Source: Pseudomonadota bacterium (GTDB taxonomy: Bacteria > Pseudomonadota > Alphaproteobacteria > Rhizobiales > Xanthobacteraceae). Taken from it: 64,000 bases of DNA. The translations under genes and the position numbers were made by a program. The notes beneath the pieces were generated by a model. That model had not been told where the DNA came from, did no database searches, and worked only from the letters and a program-made list of their open reading frames with translations. This document shows positions 9,439-17,858 of the stretch, piece after piece; positions within the stretch are counted from its first letter, which is position 1, and each line of letters opens with the position of its first letter. The DNA is taken from positions 1-64,000 of the forward strand of contig JAFAGM010000093.1 in NCBI GenBank assembly GCA_023422775.1, in the 5' to 3' direction.

Positions 9439-9917
9439 GCCCTGCATGGGTCGAGGATGACGGCGGCCGAGAAGCCGCCGGCTTCAAGGGCAAGGCTGGA
9501 GACTGCGTAACTCGCGCCGTCGCCATCGCATCGGGGCGGCCCTATCTCGAAGTCTACAACCGCCTCGCCGAAGGCAACGCCACTCAGCGCATCACAAAGC
9601 GCACAAGAAATAGCGCCACCGCGGGCAAGCGCAGCGCTCGCAACGGGATCTATGCAAAGCGCAAGTGGTTCCACGACTACATGCTGGAACTTGGCTTTGA
9701 ATGGACACCTACGATGAAGATCGGGCAGGGGTGCACAGTACATCTCCGGCCCGACGAGCTTCCCGGCGGTCGACTTGTGGTCAGCGTCAGTCGACACATG
9801 GTGGCAATAATCGATGGAGTGATTCACGACACCTACGATCCATCTCGCGATGGTACTCGCTGTGTCTATGGCTATTACCGCCTGAAAATAACGACCACAT
9901 CCGTCCCCAACGCCTGA
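9435..9917 (+). CDS. Phage hypothetical protein, possible papain-like fold
   Basis: A 160-residue protein starting at the ATG that overlaps the stop of the previous gene (ATGA). It contains GDCVTRAVAIAS near the N-terminus and GGRLVVSVSRHMVAIIDGVIHDT near the C-terminus. A Cys at the start of a helix, followed by His in a strand and a later Asp, resembles C39/papain-like peptidase folds, but this is only a pattern. A hairpin terminator follows at 9925-9953. The role in the phage is unknown. Confidence 0.7.
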   Translation: MSPAWVEDDGGREAAGFKGKAGDCVTRAVAIASGRPYLEVYNRLAEGNATQRITKRTRNSATAGKRSARNGIYAKRKWFHDYMLELGFEWTPTMKIGQGCTVHLRPDELPGGRLVVSVSRHMVAIIDGVIHDTYDPSRDGTRCVYGYYRLKITTTSVPNA

Positions 9918-9924
9918 AACGACA

Positions 9925-9953
9925 AAACCCCCAGCGGCCAGCTGAGGGTTTTG
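9925..9953 (+). terminator. Rho-independent terminator
   Basis: The stem pairs AAAACCC with GGGTTTT, with an inner CAGC/GCTG stem and the T-run forming the 3' arm. It lies 8 nt after the stop at 9917 and before the replication gene at 10010. Confidence 0.6.
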
Positions 9954-10009
9954 AAATCAATGAGCCGGATTCGCAGTCCAGCTCGCCACCAACCATCCAT
10001 GGAGCAAAC

Positions 10010-10936
10010 ATGGACGATCACCCGAATATACAGCGCACCACGACGGTGCACAAGTCTGATGCCGAAATTCAGTTCGATTGGCTCAGGCAAGTCGCCACTG
10101 ATACCGACCTGCCGTCAACGGCGTCGCGCATCGCCATCGCTCTCACGGCCTATTTCAACCGCGAGCACGACGGCTGGGCCTGGATGTCGCAAATCACTCT
10201 CGCCACGAAACTCGGCGTTGCCGAGCGCACCATCCGCGACGCCATGTCCGCCCTCGTTGCACGCGGTCACCTAGTCCTCGATCGCCGAGGAAAGATGGAA
10301 ACGAACCGGTATCGGTTGGCGCTCAAATGCGAAAGTGACCGGCAGAGAATTGCCGATCATGACCGGCAAGAACCTTCCGGTCATGACCGGAAGAAATCTG
10401 CCGATCAGGAGGGAGTGACCGGCAGATCTACGTCGAGTGACCGGCAGAAATCTGCCGGAGTGACCGGCAGAAATCTGCCGCCTAACCCTCTTAAAGAACC
10501 CTTAGAAGAACCCATTGAGGAGAGAGACTCTATCGCGCCCGATTTCTGCGATGAGGATTTGGGGCGCCGTAGTCGGAGTCTTTCGACTGAGATCGATGTG
10601 CACTTCGAGGCGTTCTGGGTGCAGTACCCGCTCAAGAAGGCCAAGGCGGCAGCGCTAAGAGCCTACCGCTCCGTCATCACCAAGAAGCTGGCCACGAACG
10701 AACAGCTCATGGCCGGAGTGCTGCGCTACACCGCGGAGCGCAGCGGGCAAGATCCCCGTTACACCAAGCATCCCGCGACGTGGCTAAACGGTGGCTGCTG
10801 GGCCGATGAGCCGGCGCAGCCGGCCGGCAACGGCCCGGTGCGGCACCCAGGCCCGGGCGGCGGCAACGACCACATCGCAAACGCCGCACGCATGGCCAAG
10901 CAGGCACAGGCCCGGAGGCTCGCCAATGGCTGCTGA
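10010..10936 (+). CDS. Phage replication initiator-like winged-helix protein with internal iterons
   Basis: A 308-residue protein. Residues 20-100 form a winged-helix domain of the type found in phage O-like initiators (SRIAIALTAYFN, WMSQITLATKLGVAERTIRDAM). A low-complexity linker follows at about 105-160, and the C-terminal part (VHFEAFWVQYPLKKAKAAALRAY to HPATWLNGG) resembles phage replication proteins. The linker is encoded by six DNA repeats, described separately. The ATG at 10010 has GGAG six bases upstream; the longer open frame to 9701 overlaps the previous gene. It overlaps the next gene by 11 bases. Confidence 0.8.
   Translation: MDDHPNIQRTTTVHKSDAEIQFDWLRQVATDTDLPSTASRIAIALTAYFNREHDGWAWMSQITLATKLGVAERTIRDAMSALVARGHLVLDRRGKMETNRYRLALKCESDRQRIADHDRQEPSGHDRKKSADQEGVTGRSTSSDRQKSAGVTGRNLPPNPLKEPLEEPIEERDSIAPDFCDEDLGRRSRSLSTEIDVHFEAFWVQYPLKKAKAAALRAYRSVITKKLATNEQLMAGVLRYTAERSGQDPRYTKHPATWLNGGCWADEPAQPAGNGPVRHPGPGGGNDHIANAARMAKQAQARRLANGC
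10336..10481 (+). repeat. Six iterons (TGACCGGCAGAAATCTGCCG-like), candidate replication origin
   Basis: TGACCGG starts at 10336, 10360, 10384, 10416, 10438 and 10461. Most copies continue to a dyad CGGCAG-AAAT-CTGCCG. The copies lie in two reading frames of the host gene (encoding SDRQ/HDR in four and VTGR in two), so the conservation is at the DNA level, not the protein level. Lambda-type phages carry their origin iterons inside the initiator gene in the same way, so this is probably the element's origin. Confidence 0.75.
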
Positions 10937-11624
10937 CATCATCCGACATCCCGGCGCCAGCAACGTCGCAGTCGCCACCGACGACATCGAGGACCGTTTC
11001 GCGATCACCTTCGCGCCGGCGCAGCCCGTGCTCGATGCGATGGCTCAGCTGCGCAATATCAGGCACTTCGTCGCCAAGCGCGATCAGGTCGATCCGAACC
11101 GCAACCAGCTGTTTGGGTTCCTGCAGGAACAGATCGAGCTGATCCCCAATATGGCAACGCTCCGGAAGGCCAAGAAGCTGTTCCACGAAGCCGAAACAGT
11201 GCCGGCGCCAGAGGAGTGGTTGTTCCTGGCTATCGGCGTCCTGCTGGCTGCCGCACCCAACAGCGGCAAGATCCCGACGGACTACACGTTCGGACTGATC
11301 CACTCGATCGCGCAAGATGAAGATCTTCACTGGGGCTATGACGTGGGGTTTAGCTTCGCCGTCATAGCGAAGGCGGTGCAGGAAGTCCGTCGGACCTGCA
11401 AGTACGTCCCGTCGGCACAGGAGTTCCTCGAAGCCTGCGACAGGCAACGCCGAGCCTTTCGCAAGCTCGGCGTCGACGTCGACCTGATGATCGCAGTCAG
11501 GGAGGAAGCTGAAGCGGTTATCGCTGAGAAGGCGGCCGCAGCAGAGCGGCAACGGCGCTGGAATGCCGGCTGGCGGCCAAAAGGGTGGACGAAGGAAGAC
11601 GAGGACATGGACATCCCGTTTTGA
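10926..11624 (+). CDS. Phage hypothetical protein, possibly replication-associated
   Basis: A 232-residue soluble protein that overlaps the end of the initiator gene by 11 bases. It is largely helical, with a charged C-terminal tail (AEKAAAAERQRRWNAGWRPKGW and an acidic end). No ATP-binding motif is visible, so it is not a classical helicase loader. Its position directly after the initiator suggests a role in replication, as with loader or accessory proteins, but I recognise no domain. Confidence 0.7.
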   Translation: MAADIIRHPGASNVAVATDDIEDRFAITFAPAQPVLDAMAQLRNIRHFVAKRDQVDPNRNQLFGFLQEQIELIPNMATLRKAKKLFHEAETVPAPEEWLFLAIGVLLAAAPNSGKIPTDYTFGLIHSIAQDEDLHWGYDVGFSFAVIAKAVQEVRRTCKYVPSAQEFLEACDRQRRAFRKLGVDVDLMIAVREEAEAVIAEKAAAAERQRRWNAGWRPKGWTKEDEDMDIPF

Positions 11625-11680
11625 TCGCAATCCGACGCAACCGCGCCGGGCGGATCCCCGGCAATCACCCAGGAGATACT

Positions 11681-11992
11681 ATGACCGAAAAAATCGACCT
11701 CGACACGGACTTATCGGCCCACAGCGTGGAGACAAGCGACGTAGTTCGCATCATCGTGAAGCACGCGGGTAACGTGACGAGCAGGCTTACCCTCAAGGGC
11801 GGCATCCTTCCCCGGGTCGGGGACCGCATGCACTTCAGCATCGCCGACTTCGGCCTGCGACCCTCCACCGTCGGCGTGGTTCGCGCCGTAACTCACACCA
11901 TCTCTGGCGACATCCTCCCGGCCAACTTTGAGCGGGCTGCTACAGGTCCCAAGCAAGAGATCACGTTGTGGCTCGATGAGGTCGATGCTTGA
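11681..11992 (+). CDS. Small phage protein, paralogous to the one at 24030-24305
   Basis: A 103-residue protein starting at an ATG with AGGAG. Its core (RVGDRMHF, TVGVVRAVTHTISGD and a final LWLDEV) matches the pattern of the 91-residue protein at 24030-24305 (SVGDHVNF, TIGLVTRVSHRFSGD, VDLEEV). Both look like one small beta-rich domain. Function unknown. A GC-rich hairpin follows the stop. Confidence 0.7.
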   Translation: MTEKIDLDTDLSAHSVETSDVVRIIVKHAGNVTSRLTLKGGILPRVGDRMHFSIADFGLRPSTVGVVRAVTHTISGDILPANFERAATGPKQEITLWLDEVDA

Positions 11993-12022
11993 GGGCGCGC
12001 GCGCATCAAGCGCGCGAACCTC
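11991..12022. terminator. GC-rich hairpin between convergent phage genes
   Basis: The arms CGCGCGC (11998-12004) and GCGCGCG (12010-12016) are extended by GAGG/CCTC. It lies between the stop at 11992 and the end of the convergent gene at 12055. There is no clear T-run, so termination is likely but not certain. Confidence 0.4.
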
Positions 12023-12054
12023 ACCGGGGATTTAGTGGTGAAGGGGCGGCGGCC

Positions 12055-12546
12055 TCACATATAGTCTTCTAGCTCGCCCAACTGCTTGCTGCACTTCTTC
12101 AGCCGATCTAGATCGCGGCGGCGTAGTTCTCCGACACCACTCTTCCAGACACTCTCGATCCACAGCTCATCATGCTCGCTCAGGTCGAGCCTAGCCTCAT
12201 AACAGCGATTGATGAGGTTTCGGACGCTGATCCCCGCCACATGCGTGTGCAGCTCGACCGCATCGCGAATTTCAAACAGCTTTTCAGCCTGCAGCGTGGT
12301 CAGGCGGAAGTCGCGCAGCGCGAGTAGAGCCTCGGCCCGATCCTTGCTGAACTTGAACCCCCTGCGCTCCTTGGGGGAAAGGCCCATGATCTCCGCCGAC
12401 TGCTCCGCCATGTCGCGGAGAAATGTCAACTCCCACTCGCTGAAGACATTCTCGGCCGTCTTTGCCAGCGCAAGGAGGCTCAACGACAAACTGCGGACCC
12501 GCGCTGGATCGCTGCTAACAGCGTGCATTTCGCGATGGGAAGCCAT
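12055..12546 (-). CDS. Phage hypothetical protein, all-helical, on the opposite strand
   Basis: A 163-residue, Leu-rich, mainly helical protein with many charged residues and no recognised domain. It is the only gene on the minus strand of the element and faces the serine recombinase gene across a 383-bp gap. A lone reverse-strand gene in a prophage is often a regulator, but I see no helix-turn-helix here. The ATG at 12546 has AGGG six bases upstream. Confidence 0.6.
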   Translation of the reverse strand: MASHREMHAVSSDPARVRSLSLSLLALAKTAENVFSEWELTFLRDMAEQSAEIMGLSPKERRGFKFSKDRAEALLALRDFRLTTLQAEKLFEIRDAVELHTHVAGISVRNLINRCYEARLDLSEHDELWIESVWKSGVGELRRRDLDRLKKCSKQLGELEDYM

Positions 12547-12929
12547 TTCGTGCCCTGTGGATAACCTTGGGAACGTCCTGTGCGAATCAGGTGTCTAATC
12601 CTGAGAGTAACGGGGACGGTTCCGGCTTCAACAATCACCGCTGCTTATCCACCGATGGGATGGATGATTCAGGCACACCCACGCTGGAATTATTTTTGCC
12701 CGTCCGTGACGGGTTAGATCACTACCCACGCCTGGTTCCTGTTGTCTTCACAGCGCTGTGAAGACGGACTCCAACCAGTATCGCGGCCCGCGCCGAGCGG
12801 CCCGGGCTGACGCGGACCCAAGACGGCGTCTATTCCGAAAGTGTTGGGTTCTGAAAGATTTCAGTTGACCTTGTAAAAGCAGCGGTTTTAAATTCCGAAA
12901 GTCTTAATTTCAAAAGTGAGGTTTCCCCC
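12547..12929. promoter_or_regulatory. Divergent control region with DnaA-box-like sites and recombinase repeats
   Basis: This 383-bp gap separates two divergent phage genes and holds no gene. TGTGGATAA at 12556-12564 is a perfect reverse DnaA box, and TTATCCACC at 12645-12653 matches in eight of nine bases. Near the recombinase start, the repeat TTC(C/T)GAAAG occurs at 12833 and 12849 and again at 12893 with a degenerate copy at about 12909, forming two pairs with a 16-bp step. These pairs could be binding sites for the serine recombinase. Confidence 0.45.
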
Positions 12930-13505
12930 ATGCGGTACGGCTACGCGAGAGTGAGCACCACGAAGCAGGACCATGATCTGCAGGTCGAGGCCCTCAAGGT
13001 TGCCGGGTGCGAACGCATCTACAGCGAGAAGAAGACCGCCAAGACGGTCGAAGGCCGCAGGGAGTTCAAGAAGCTGTTGAAGGCGCTGGAGCCCGGCGAC
13101 GTTGTCGTGGTGACCCGCCTTGATCGGCTGGCGCGCTCCAGCCGCGACCTGCACAATATCCTTCACGAGCTTGCTGAGATCGGCGCCGACTTCGTTTCGC
13201 TGCGGGAGACCTGGTGCGATACCACGACGCCGGCCGGCCGCCTGTTCATCACCATCATGGGCGGCGTCGCGCAGTTCGAGCGTGAGCTGATCCAGGCCCG
13301 AACCGAGGATGGCATCGCCAAGGCCCGCGCGCAGGGCAAGAAGTTCGGCCGACCATCCGCCCTCGACGCCGGCCAGAAGCGCAAGATCGCCGAGCGCTAC
13401 GCTGCCGGCGAGACGATGGCAGAGTTGGCAACCGACTACGAGGTTGGCGAAGCCACCATCTTCCGGGCGCTGCAGGGCCCTTTCGAGGTAGGCGCGCACG
13501 CGTAA
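12930..13505 (+). CDS. Serine recombinase, resolvase/invertase family
   Basis: A 191-residue small serine recombinase. The catalytic Ser is in YARVSTTKQD, followed by VVVTRLDRLARS and the helix leading into the DNA-binding part. The C-terminal helix-turn-helix is AELATDYEVGEATIFRAL. Such enzymes resolve dimers or invert DNA. Paired repeats lie just upstream of the start and may be its sites. The start ATG directly follows a C-run, and no strong Shine-Dalgarno is visible apart from GAGG about 12 bases upstream. Confidence 0.9.
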   Translation: MRYGYARVSTTKQDHDLQVEALKVAGCERIYSEKKTAKTVEGRREFKKLLKALEPGDVVVVTRLDRLARSSRDLHNILHELAEIGADFVSLRETWCDTTTPAGRLFITIMGGVAQFERELIQARTEDGIAKARAQGKKFGRPSALDAGQKRKIAERYAAGETMAELATDYEVGEATIFRALQGPFEVGAHA

Positions 13506-13726
13506 GGGGGAAGCGCGCCTCATAGCCCGCGCCGTCCTGCAGCGCGCCTACAGGGCGCGCTCTGCGCAGATGTCCGCCACCCAAAGCCGAAACATTCCAA
13601 GCTCGTCAGCGGCTACGGCAAGGGCGTTGAAGCATATTCCGTCCCCGACGGGATGAATCCAGAACATCCCCTGAGGAACAAACGCTGGCTCGGGTGGAAG
13701 TACTGAGAACAAACACGGGAGCCGCA

Positions 13727-13918
13727 ATGAAGCAGGTGCAGATCTATCGCGATCATGTGCTCACTGCTGTAGAGCAGCCTGCCGGCGGCTGGCGGATCGA
13801 GATTGCGCACATCAACGCCGCAGACCGATCGGTGTTCACCTCCACCTTCTCTTCGTGCGACGACGCCCTGGCTGCGGCGAAGCGCATTGTCGATCGGCTG
13901 ACTCGAAGCATCCATTGA
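13727..13918 (+). CDS. Small phage protein of unknown function
   Basis: A 63-residue protein (MKQVQIYRDHVLTAVEQPAG at the N-terminus) with a GGGAG about eight bases before the start. It reads like a small alpha/beta protein with FTSTFSSCDDALAAAKRIVDRL at the end. It lies alone between the serine recombinase and a 504-bp non-coding stretch. I recognise no family. Confidence 0.55.
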   Translation: MKQVQIYRDHVLTAVEQPAGGWRIEIAHINAADRSVFTSTFSSCDDALAAAKRIVDRLTRSIH

Positions 13919-14422
13919 GCTGGCGCGAACTTGGCGCGAACTTTAACTTGATAGCAACTATTTGCTGCTTAGCTCATCCACGAGAGCAGAAGGGCCACCG
14001 AACCGGGGACGGGGAAACGGCACCTCTCAAAACTTCCCCCACACGACGATAACGCTCGCGACGGTAGCCCTCGGCGAACATCGCGAATAAGCGCCAGGAT
14101 AGAGCCTGGGCCACTCTCGCCGAGAGGCGAGGTGCGGCGTCCTCCCGACCGACCGCAGCGTGCGTGCTGCGCGCGGCCGTTGCGACACTAGGGTTAAGGC
14201 CCTCGGGGAAATGGCGGTGACGCCAGCCGACCGATAGCCCACTGTGGGCGAGCAGAGACCGGTGACGACCGTCACCGCATGCCTCGGGTAGTGCTCTGCT
14301 TCTCAAATATCACAAACCAATTCGGCCGGGGCCTTGGCGCCCCGGCTTTGGCTTGAACCGATGCGCCGAACCTCGACGCATCGGCCCATGCCTTCTATCT
14401 CTATGGTCAGGAGACCAACCCC
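13919..14422. other. Non-coding 504-bp phage stretch with repeats and hairpins
   Basis: I see no convincing gene here. It begins with an exact tandem repeat of TGGCGCGAACT (13921-13931 and 13932-13942). Further on is a palindrome GGTGACG-AC-CGTCACC at 14261-14276. A GCCGGGGC/GCCCCGGC hairpin followed by TTT (14326-14350) looks like a terminator. A CCGATGCG/CGCATCGG hairpin lies near 14357-14384. It may hold the late promoter and an untranslated RNA leader. Confidence 0.4.
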
Positions 14423-14704
14423 ATGACATTCACGCCAGTCAGCGCGGCTCGCGGCCTTCGCCGAATGAAAGAGGTCGGCGCCGAGCGCAAGGCGCGGGCA
14501 GAGGTCGTTGCGACCGAACTGCTCGCGACACTGTCGCGGCAGCCCACGCCTGTAGACCGTATCCTGGCCTTTGCAGTCGGCGCCGCGACTGCCCGGCTTG
14601 AACATCAACTCGAGCTTGGCCGTGATACCACCAGCGCACGCCGGGCCCTGGTCGAGGCCATCGAAAAATCACCCTTCGCGCCGGCCAAAGCAGCGGGCAA
14701 TTGA
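14423..14704 (+). CDS. Small phage protein of unknown function
   Basis: A 93-residue, Ala/Arg-rich helical protein with AGGAG upstream of its ATG. It is the first gene of a run leading into the terminase genes, so it is probably part of the late operon. No domain is recognised. Confidence 0.6.
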   Translation: MTFTPVSAARGLRRMKEVGAERKARAEVVATELLATLSRQPTPVDRILAFAVGAATARLEHQLELGRDTTSARRALVEAIEKSPFAPAKAAGN

Positions 14705-14707
14705 TCA

Positions 14708-14920
14708 ATGGCCAAGCGCGTTCGACCGATGACAGAGGAACGCGCGGCCAACATCGCAGCCAATGCTCACCTGACATCGCAATACCGAGCCTTGCCCCGA
14801 GAGACTCAGAAACGACTCGTCAACGACTTCCGGCGCGAGCGGGCGCGCGGTGGCACCATGTGCTGGTCGCATTACCTCGTCGTCATCCTGCCGCTCTTGC
14901 CAAATGAAGCGCGCCAGTAG
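14708..14920 (+). CDS. Small basic phage protein
   Basis: A 70-residue basic protein starting 3 nt after the previous stop, so its translation may be coupled. The N-terminal half is charged (MAKRVRPMTEERAANIA), and the end (MCWSHYLVVILPLLPNEAR) is hydrophobic. No strong ribosome binding site is visible. It is plausible by position but could be a chance frame. Confidence 0.45.
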   Translation: MAKRVRPMTEERAANIAANAHLTSQYRALPRETQKRLVNDFRRERARGGTMCWSHYLVVILPLLPNEARQ

Positions 14921-14973
14921 CGTAGCGAGCGAAGCACATCCCGTCACTGACGGGGCAACATCCGAGTGCCGTA

Positions 14974-15417
14974 ATGACAGAAGAAACATCGCCGGCCGTT
15001 GGCCCCGGGGTGGATGCCCTCACGCCCCCCGGTGGCTCGGCTCCTGCTACCCCGTCGCCGGCCAGTAGCTTCGCAGCCATCACCAATAACGCCCTCAAGC
15101 GTTGGGACCCGAAAAGCCCTCAGGGTAGACGCACGCGCGACCTGTTCAAATCCGTGATGCGCATGGTCGGCAGCCCGACGGAGCCGGCGCGGCAGGCGTT
15201 ATGCATCAGCGCCGCCGAGTTGATGGTCCTGGCCGAGCTCGCCCGCGAGACGAGCCTCAAGGACGTGACCGCCAAGAACGCCGAAATGGCGTTCAAGGCC
15301 GAGAAGGCGATGAGGCACGCGCTCGCGGCGCTCGGCGTCGACAAGCCGGTCGCCACCGAAGACGCCGAGCAGGGCTACGGCCTCTTTGTCGACGACGATG
15401 AGGACGAAGCACAGTGA
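14974..15417 (+). CDS. Phage protein, possible terminase small subunit
   Basis: A 147-residue protein whose stop overlaps the start of the large terminase gene. The N-terminus is Pro/Ala-rich and disordered; the rest is helical (ALCISAAELMVLAELARE) with an acidic C-terminal tail. Small terminase subunits sit in this position and are often hard to recognise. I see no clear DNA-binding helix-turn-helix, so the call is by position only. Confidence 0.6.
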   Translation: MTEETSPAVGPGVDALTPPGGSAPATPSPASSFAAITNNALKRWDPKSPQGRRTRDLFKSVMRMVGSPTEPARQALCISAAELMVLAELARETSLKDVTAKNAEMAFKAEKAMRHALAALGVDKPVATEDAEQGYGLFVDDDEDEAQ

Positions 15418-17126
15418 CCAAGACGCCGAACATCCTGGAGACGATGAACGGCCCCTTCCAGCCGTGGTTCCGGGGCGCGAGCTGGGATGGCTGGCGGGCT
15501 GTCTTGAAGGCGACGGCGGCCTTGCCGATGACCGACGAAGAGGTCGCGTTCTTCAAGTCGGTAGCCGGCGGCCGCGAGCCGCCGCGCCGACGCCCCCGCG
15601 AAATCTGGATCATTGCCGGTCGACGCGGCGGCAAAGACTCGGCAATCAGCCTGATCGCGGCCCATGCCGCTGCCACGTTCGATCCGCGCGGGCTGCGGCC
15701 GGGAGAGCGGGCGTTGGTCGCCTGCATCGCACCTGATCGCGACACCGGCAAGATCGTTCAAGGCTACATTGAGGCCTATTTCCAGAAGGTCTCTTCGCTG
15801 CGCAAGATGGTCCAGCGGGAGACGGATGACGTGATGGAGCTGAAAAACTCCGTCGACATCTCCGTTATGACATCGAGTGCCAGAGTCGTTCGTGGCCGTG
15901 CCTATTTGTGCGCGATCCTGGATGAGGTGGCCTTCCTTCGCTCGAACGCCGACTCGATGTCCGACGTCGAATTGGTCGACGCCGCTATCTTGCCCGGAAT
16001 GTCCAGTATCCCGCAGGCGCAGCTATTCGGGATCAGCACCCCGCACGCCAAGAGCGGCGTGCTCTACCAGCGATACGCGAAGTACTTCGGGCAGAACGAT
16101 GACGACGTGCTTGTCATACAAGCGCCGTCTCATGTTCTTAACCCCGCCCTCGATACGCGCGATCGCGACCGGGGAATGGAAGAGGATCCGGCCCGCGCCC
16201 GCGCAGAGTGGCTTGCCGAGTTTCGGACCGACCTTGTCGCCTTCATCGACCCCGCTGTGGTCAGCCGCTGCGTGGTCGCCGAGCGATCGGAGCTGCTGCC
16301 GGTGCCGGGTATCAAGTACACCGCTGCGGTCGATCCGTCCGGTGGTTCGAGCGACTCGATGACTTTGGCAATTGCGCACGCTGATGGTGACCGCGGCGTG
16401 CTGGATCTGGTCCGTGAGTGGCCAAGTCCATTCTCGCCGGAGGAGATTGTCACCGAGATTGTGGAAACGCTGCGCCGCTACTCGGTGAAATCCGTTGTCG
16501 GTGACCGCTATGCTGGCATATGGGTGCAAGAGAAGTTCCGCGTTCGCGGGGTCCAGTACGACGTCGCAAGCCTCACCCGGAGCGAGGCCTACCTTGCGCT
16601 GCTGCCCCAGATCAACTCCGGTAAAGTCGAGCTGCTTGATCATCAGCGCATGATTGCCCAGCTTTGCGCACTGGAACGCCGCACAACCCGGTCAGGGCGG
16701 GATAGTGTCGATCACCCACGCAACGGCAAGGATGACGTGATCAACGCTGCCGCGCTGGCACTGGTCGGCGCGAGCGCAGCGCCGAACAATTCGGCCGCGA
16801 ATTGGATCGAATACCTGCGCCGCGAAGCTGTGCTCGCCGGCATTGAGCGCGACGACGTCATCGCCAACGGTCCCAATTTTGGTTTCGACATCGGCCCGGC
16901 GAAGCCGCCGGGGCCGACGTACAGGTTGCTGATGCCGCGACTGGTCGACGCCGCCGGCGGCCGCAGCGGCATCGTGGCCGACGGCCATCGGTACTTCGCC
17001 CGCTTCGAGGGCGACAGGGCCCTGATCGAGGTGCCTCGCGGCGCGGCGCTGGAATTGCTCGCCCACGAACTATGGCGCGGTGACAATCAAGCGATCGCAA
17101 GTGAACTCGTTGGGGGCGGATCATGA
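15414..17126 (+). CDS. Terminase large subunit
   Basis: A 570-residue DNA-packaging motor. The ATPase domain shows a Walker A at residues 69-76 (GRRGGKDS) and a Walker B ending at D170-E171 (YLCAILDEVAF). The C-terminal nuclease domain has an acidic residue at D307 (AAVDPSGG), another in VVGDRYAG and a third in NGKDDVINAAAL. The start is GTG at 15414, overlapping the previous stop, so translation is coupled. All key motifs are intact. Confidence 0.92.
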   Translation: MTKTPNILETMNGPFQPWFRGASWDGWRAVLKATAALPMTDEEVAFFKSVAGGREPPRRRPREIWIIAGRRGGKDSAISLIAAHAAATFDPRGLRPGERALVACIAPDRDTGKIVQGYIEAYFQKVSSLRKMVQRETDDVMELKNSVDISVMTSSARVVRGRAYLCAILDEVAFLRSNADSMSDVELVDAAILPGMSSIPQAQLFGISTPHAKSGVLYQRYAKYFGQNDDDVLVIQAPSHVLNPALDTRDRDRGMEEDPARARAEWLAEFRTDLVAFIDPAVVSRCVVAERSELLPVPGIKYTAAVDPSGGSSDSMTLAIAHADGDRGVLDLVREWPSPFSPEEIVTEIVETLRRYSVKSVVGDRYAGIWVQEKFRVRGVQYDVASLTRSEAYLALLPQINSGKVELLDHQRMIAQLCALERRTTRSGRDSVDHPRNGKDDVINAAALALVGASAAPNNSAANWIEYLRREAVLAGIERDDVIANGPNFGFDIGPAKPPGPTYRLLMPRLVDAAGGRSGIVADGHRYFARFEGDRALIEVPRGAALELLAHELWRGDNQAIASELVGGGS

Positions 17127-17458
17127 GCAACCGCGTTCGCGTGCGCGTGCCGCACGAAACCTCTGTGCTGACCTTCCCGTCGGGCGATACGGTGACCGTC
17201 AAGGTGGATGAGGCCGGCGCCTATGCAGATGTCTTGGAAGATGACGCTTGCTTGCTTCTCTTCTCCGGCCTCCCGCAATCCATCGCGTGGCGCGAGAGAA
17301 ACCAGGATCTCGTCGACCGCTTGAAGCCGCCACCGCGCATCCGCGCGATGCGCGTGGTCGACCTCGAGCGTGCTGCCGACATGGCGAAGCCAGTAAATCC
17401 ATTCGATCGAGCCGCTATCGCCCGCCAGACGCTGGCGGCGTGCAAAGGCGGCCAATGA
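17123..17458 (+). CDS. Phage hypothetical protein between terminase and portal
   Basis: A 111-residue protein that overlaps the terminase stop by four bases (ATGA), with a GGGGG upstream. The N-terminal half is beta-rich (RVRVPHETSVLTFPSGD), and the C-terminal half is charged and helical. No family is recognised. Its place in the packaging operon suggests a structural or head-joining role, which is inference. Confidence 0.65.
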   Translation: MSNRVRVRVPHETSVLTFPSGDTVTVKVDEAGAYADVLEDDACLLLFSGLPQSIAWRERNQDLVDRLKPPPRIRAMRVVDLERAADMAKPVNPFDRAAIARQTLAACKGGQ

Positions 17459-17471
17459 CCAGGGGAACGTC

Positions 17472-17858
17472 TTGCCCATCTTTGTAAGCTTTTCCGAACT
17501 ACAGCGCGAGCAGCAAGAGGCCGAACAGGAGTACGCCGACGAGAACGAGCGGATCTTCAAACGCCTCGACGCGGTGCAGGCCGTCGTCGCGAACGACGGG
17601 TCGACGCTAGCAAAGATCGAGGATCCCGAGGTCGCGCTCGCCAAGGCTCACGTCAAGCGCCACGGCGCGGGAGCAGAATTGGAGGCAACCCGTGAGGCTG
17701 CCGTTGCGCTGATCGCCGCTGTCAAGCGCCGAAACGATCGCATGTTCGGCGTCAGCGAGCTGTCGAAGCGCAGCCAGCGCTTCGCCAGCGCCGTGTCGCG
17801 TCGGTACCACGGACCCGCATCGGCCGTCGTCGCGCTGGAGAAGAAATCAAATGACTGA
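17472..17858 (+). CDS. Phage hypothetical protein, coiled-coil, TTG start
   Basis: A 128-residue protein with a predicted long charged helix (ELQREQQEAEQEYADENERI), likely a coiled coil. The start is TTG at 17472, supported by AGGGGAAC just upstream. It overlaps the portal gene by 8 nt. It might be a head-completion or scaffold-like protein, but nothing in the sequence proves this. Confidence 0.6.
   Translation: MPIFVSFSELQREQQEAEQEYADENERIFKRLDAVQAVVANDGSTLAKIEDPEVALAKAHVKRHGAGAELEATREAAVALIAAVKRRNDRMFGVSELSKRSQRFASAVSRRYHGPASAVVALEKKSND

Noticed and set aside
10336..10481. The iteron cluster as a CRISPR array
   Set aside because: Repeats are short and dyadic, the intervals are too small and similar for spacers, and they lie inside a gene. 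No CRISPR array or cas gene was seen in the window.
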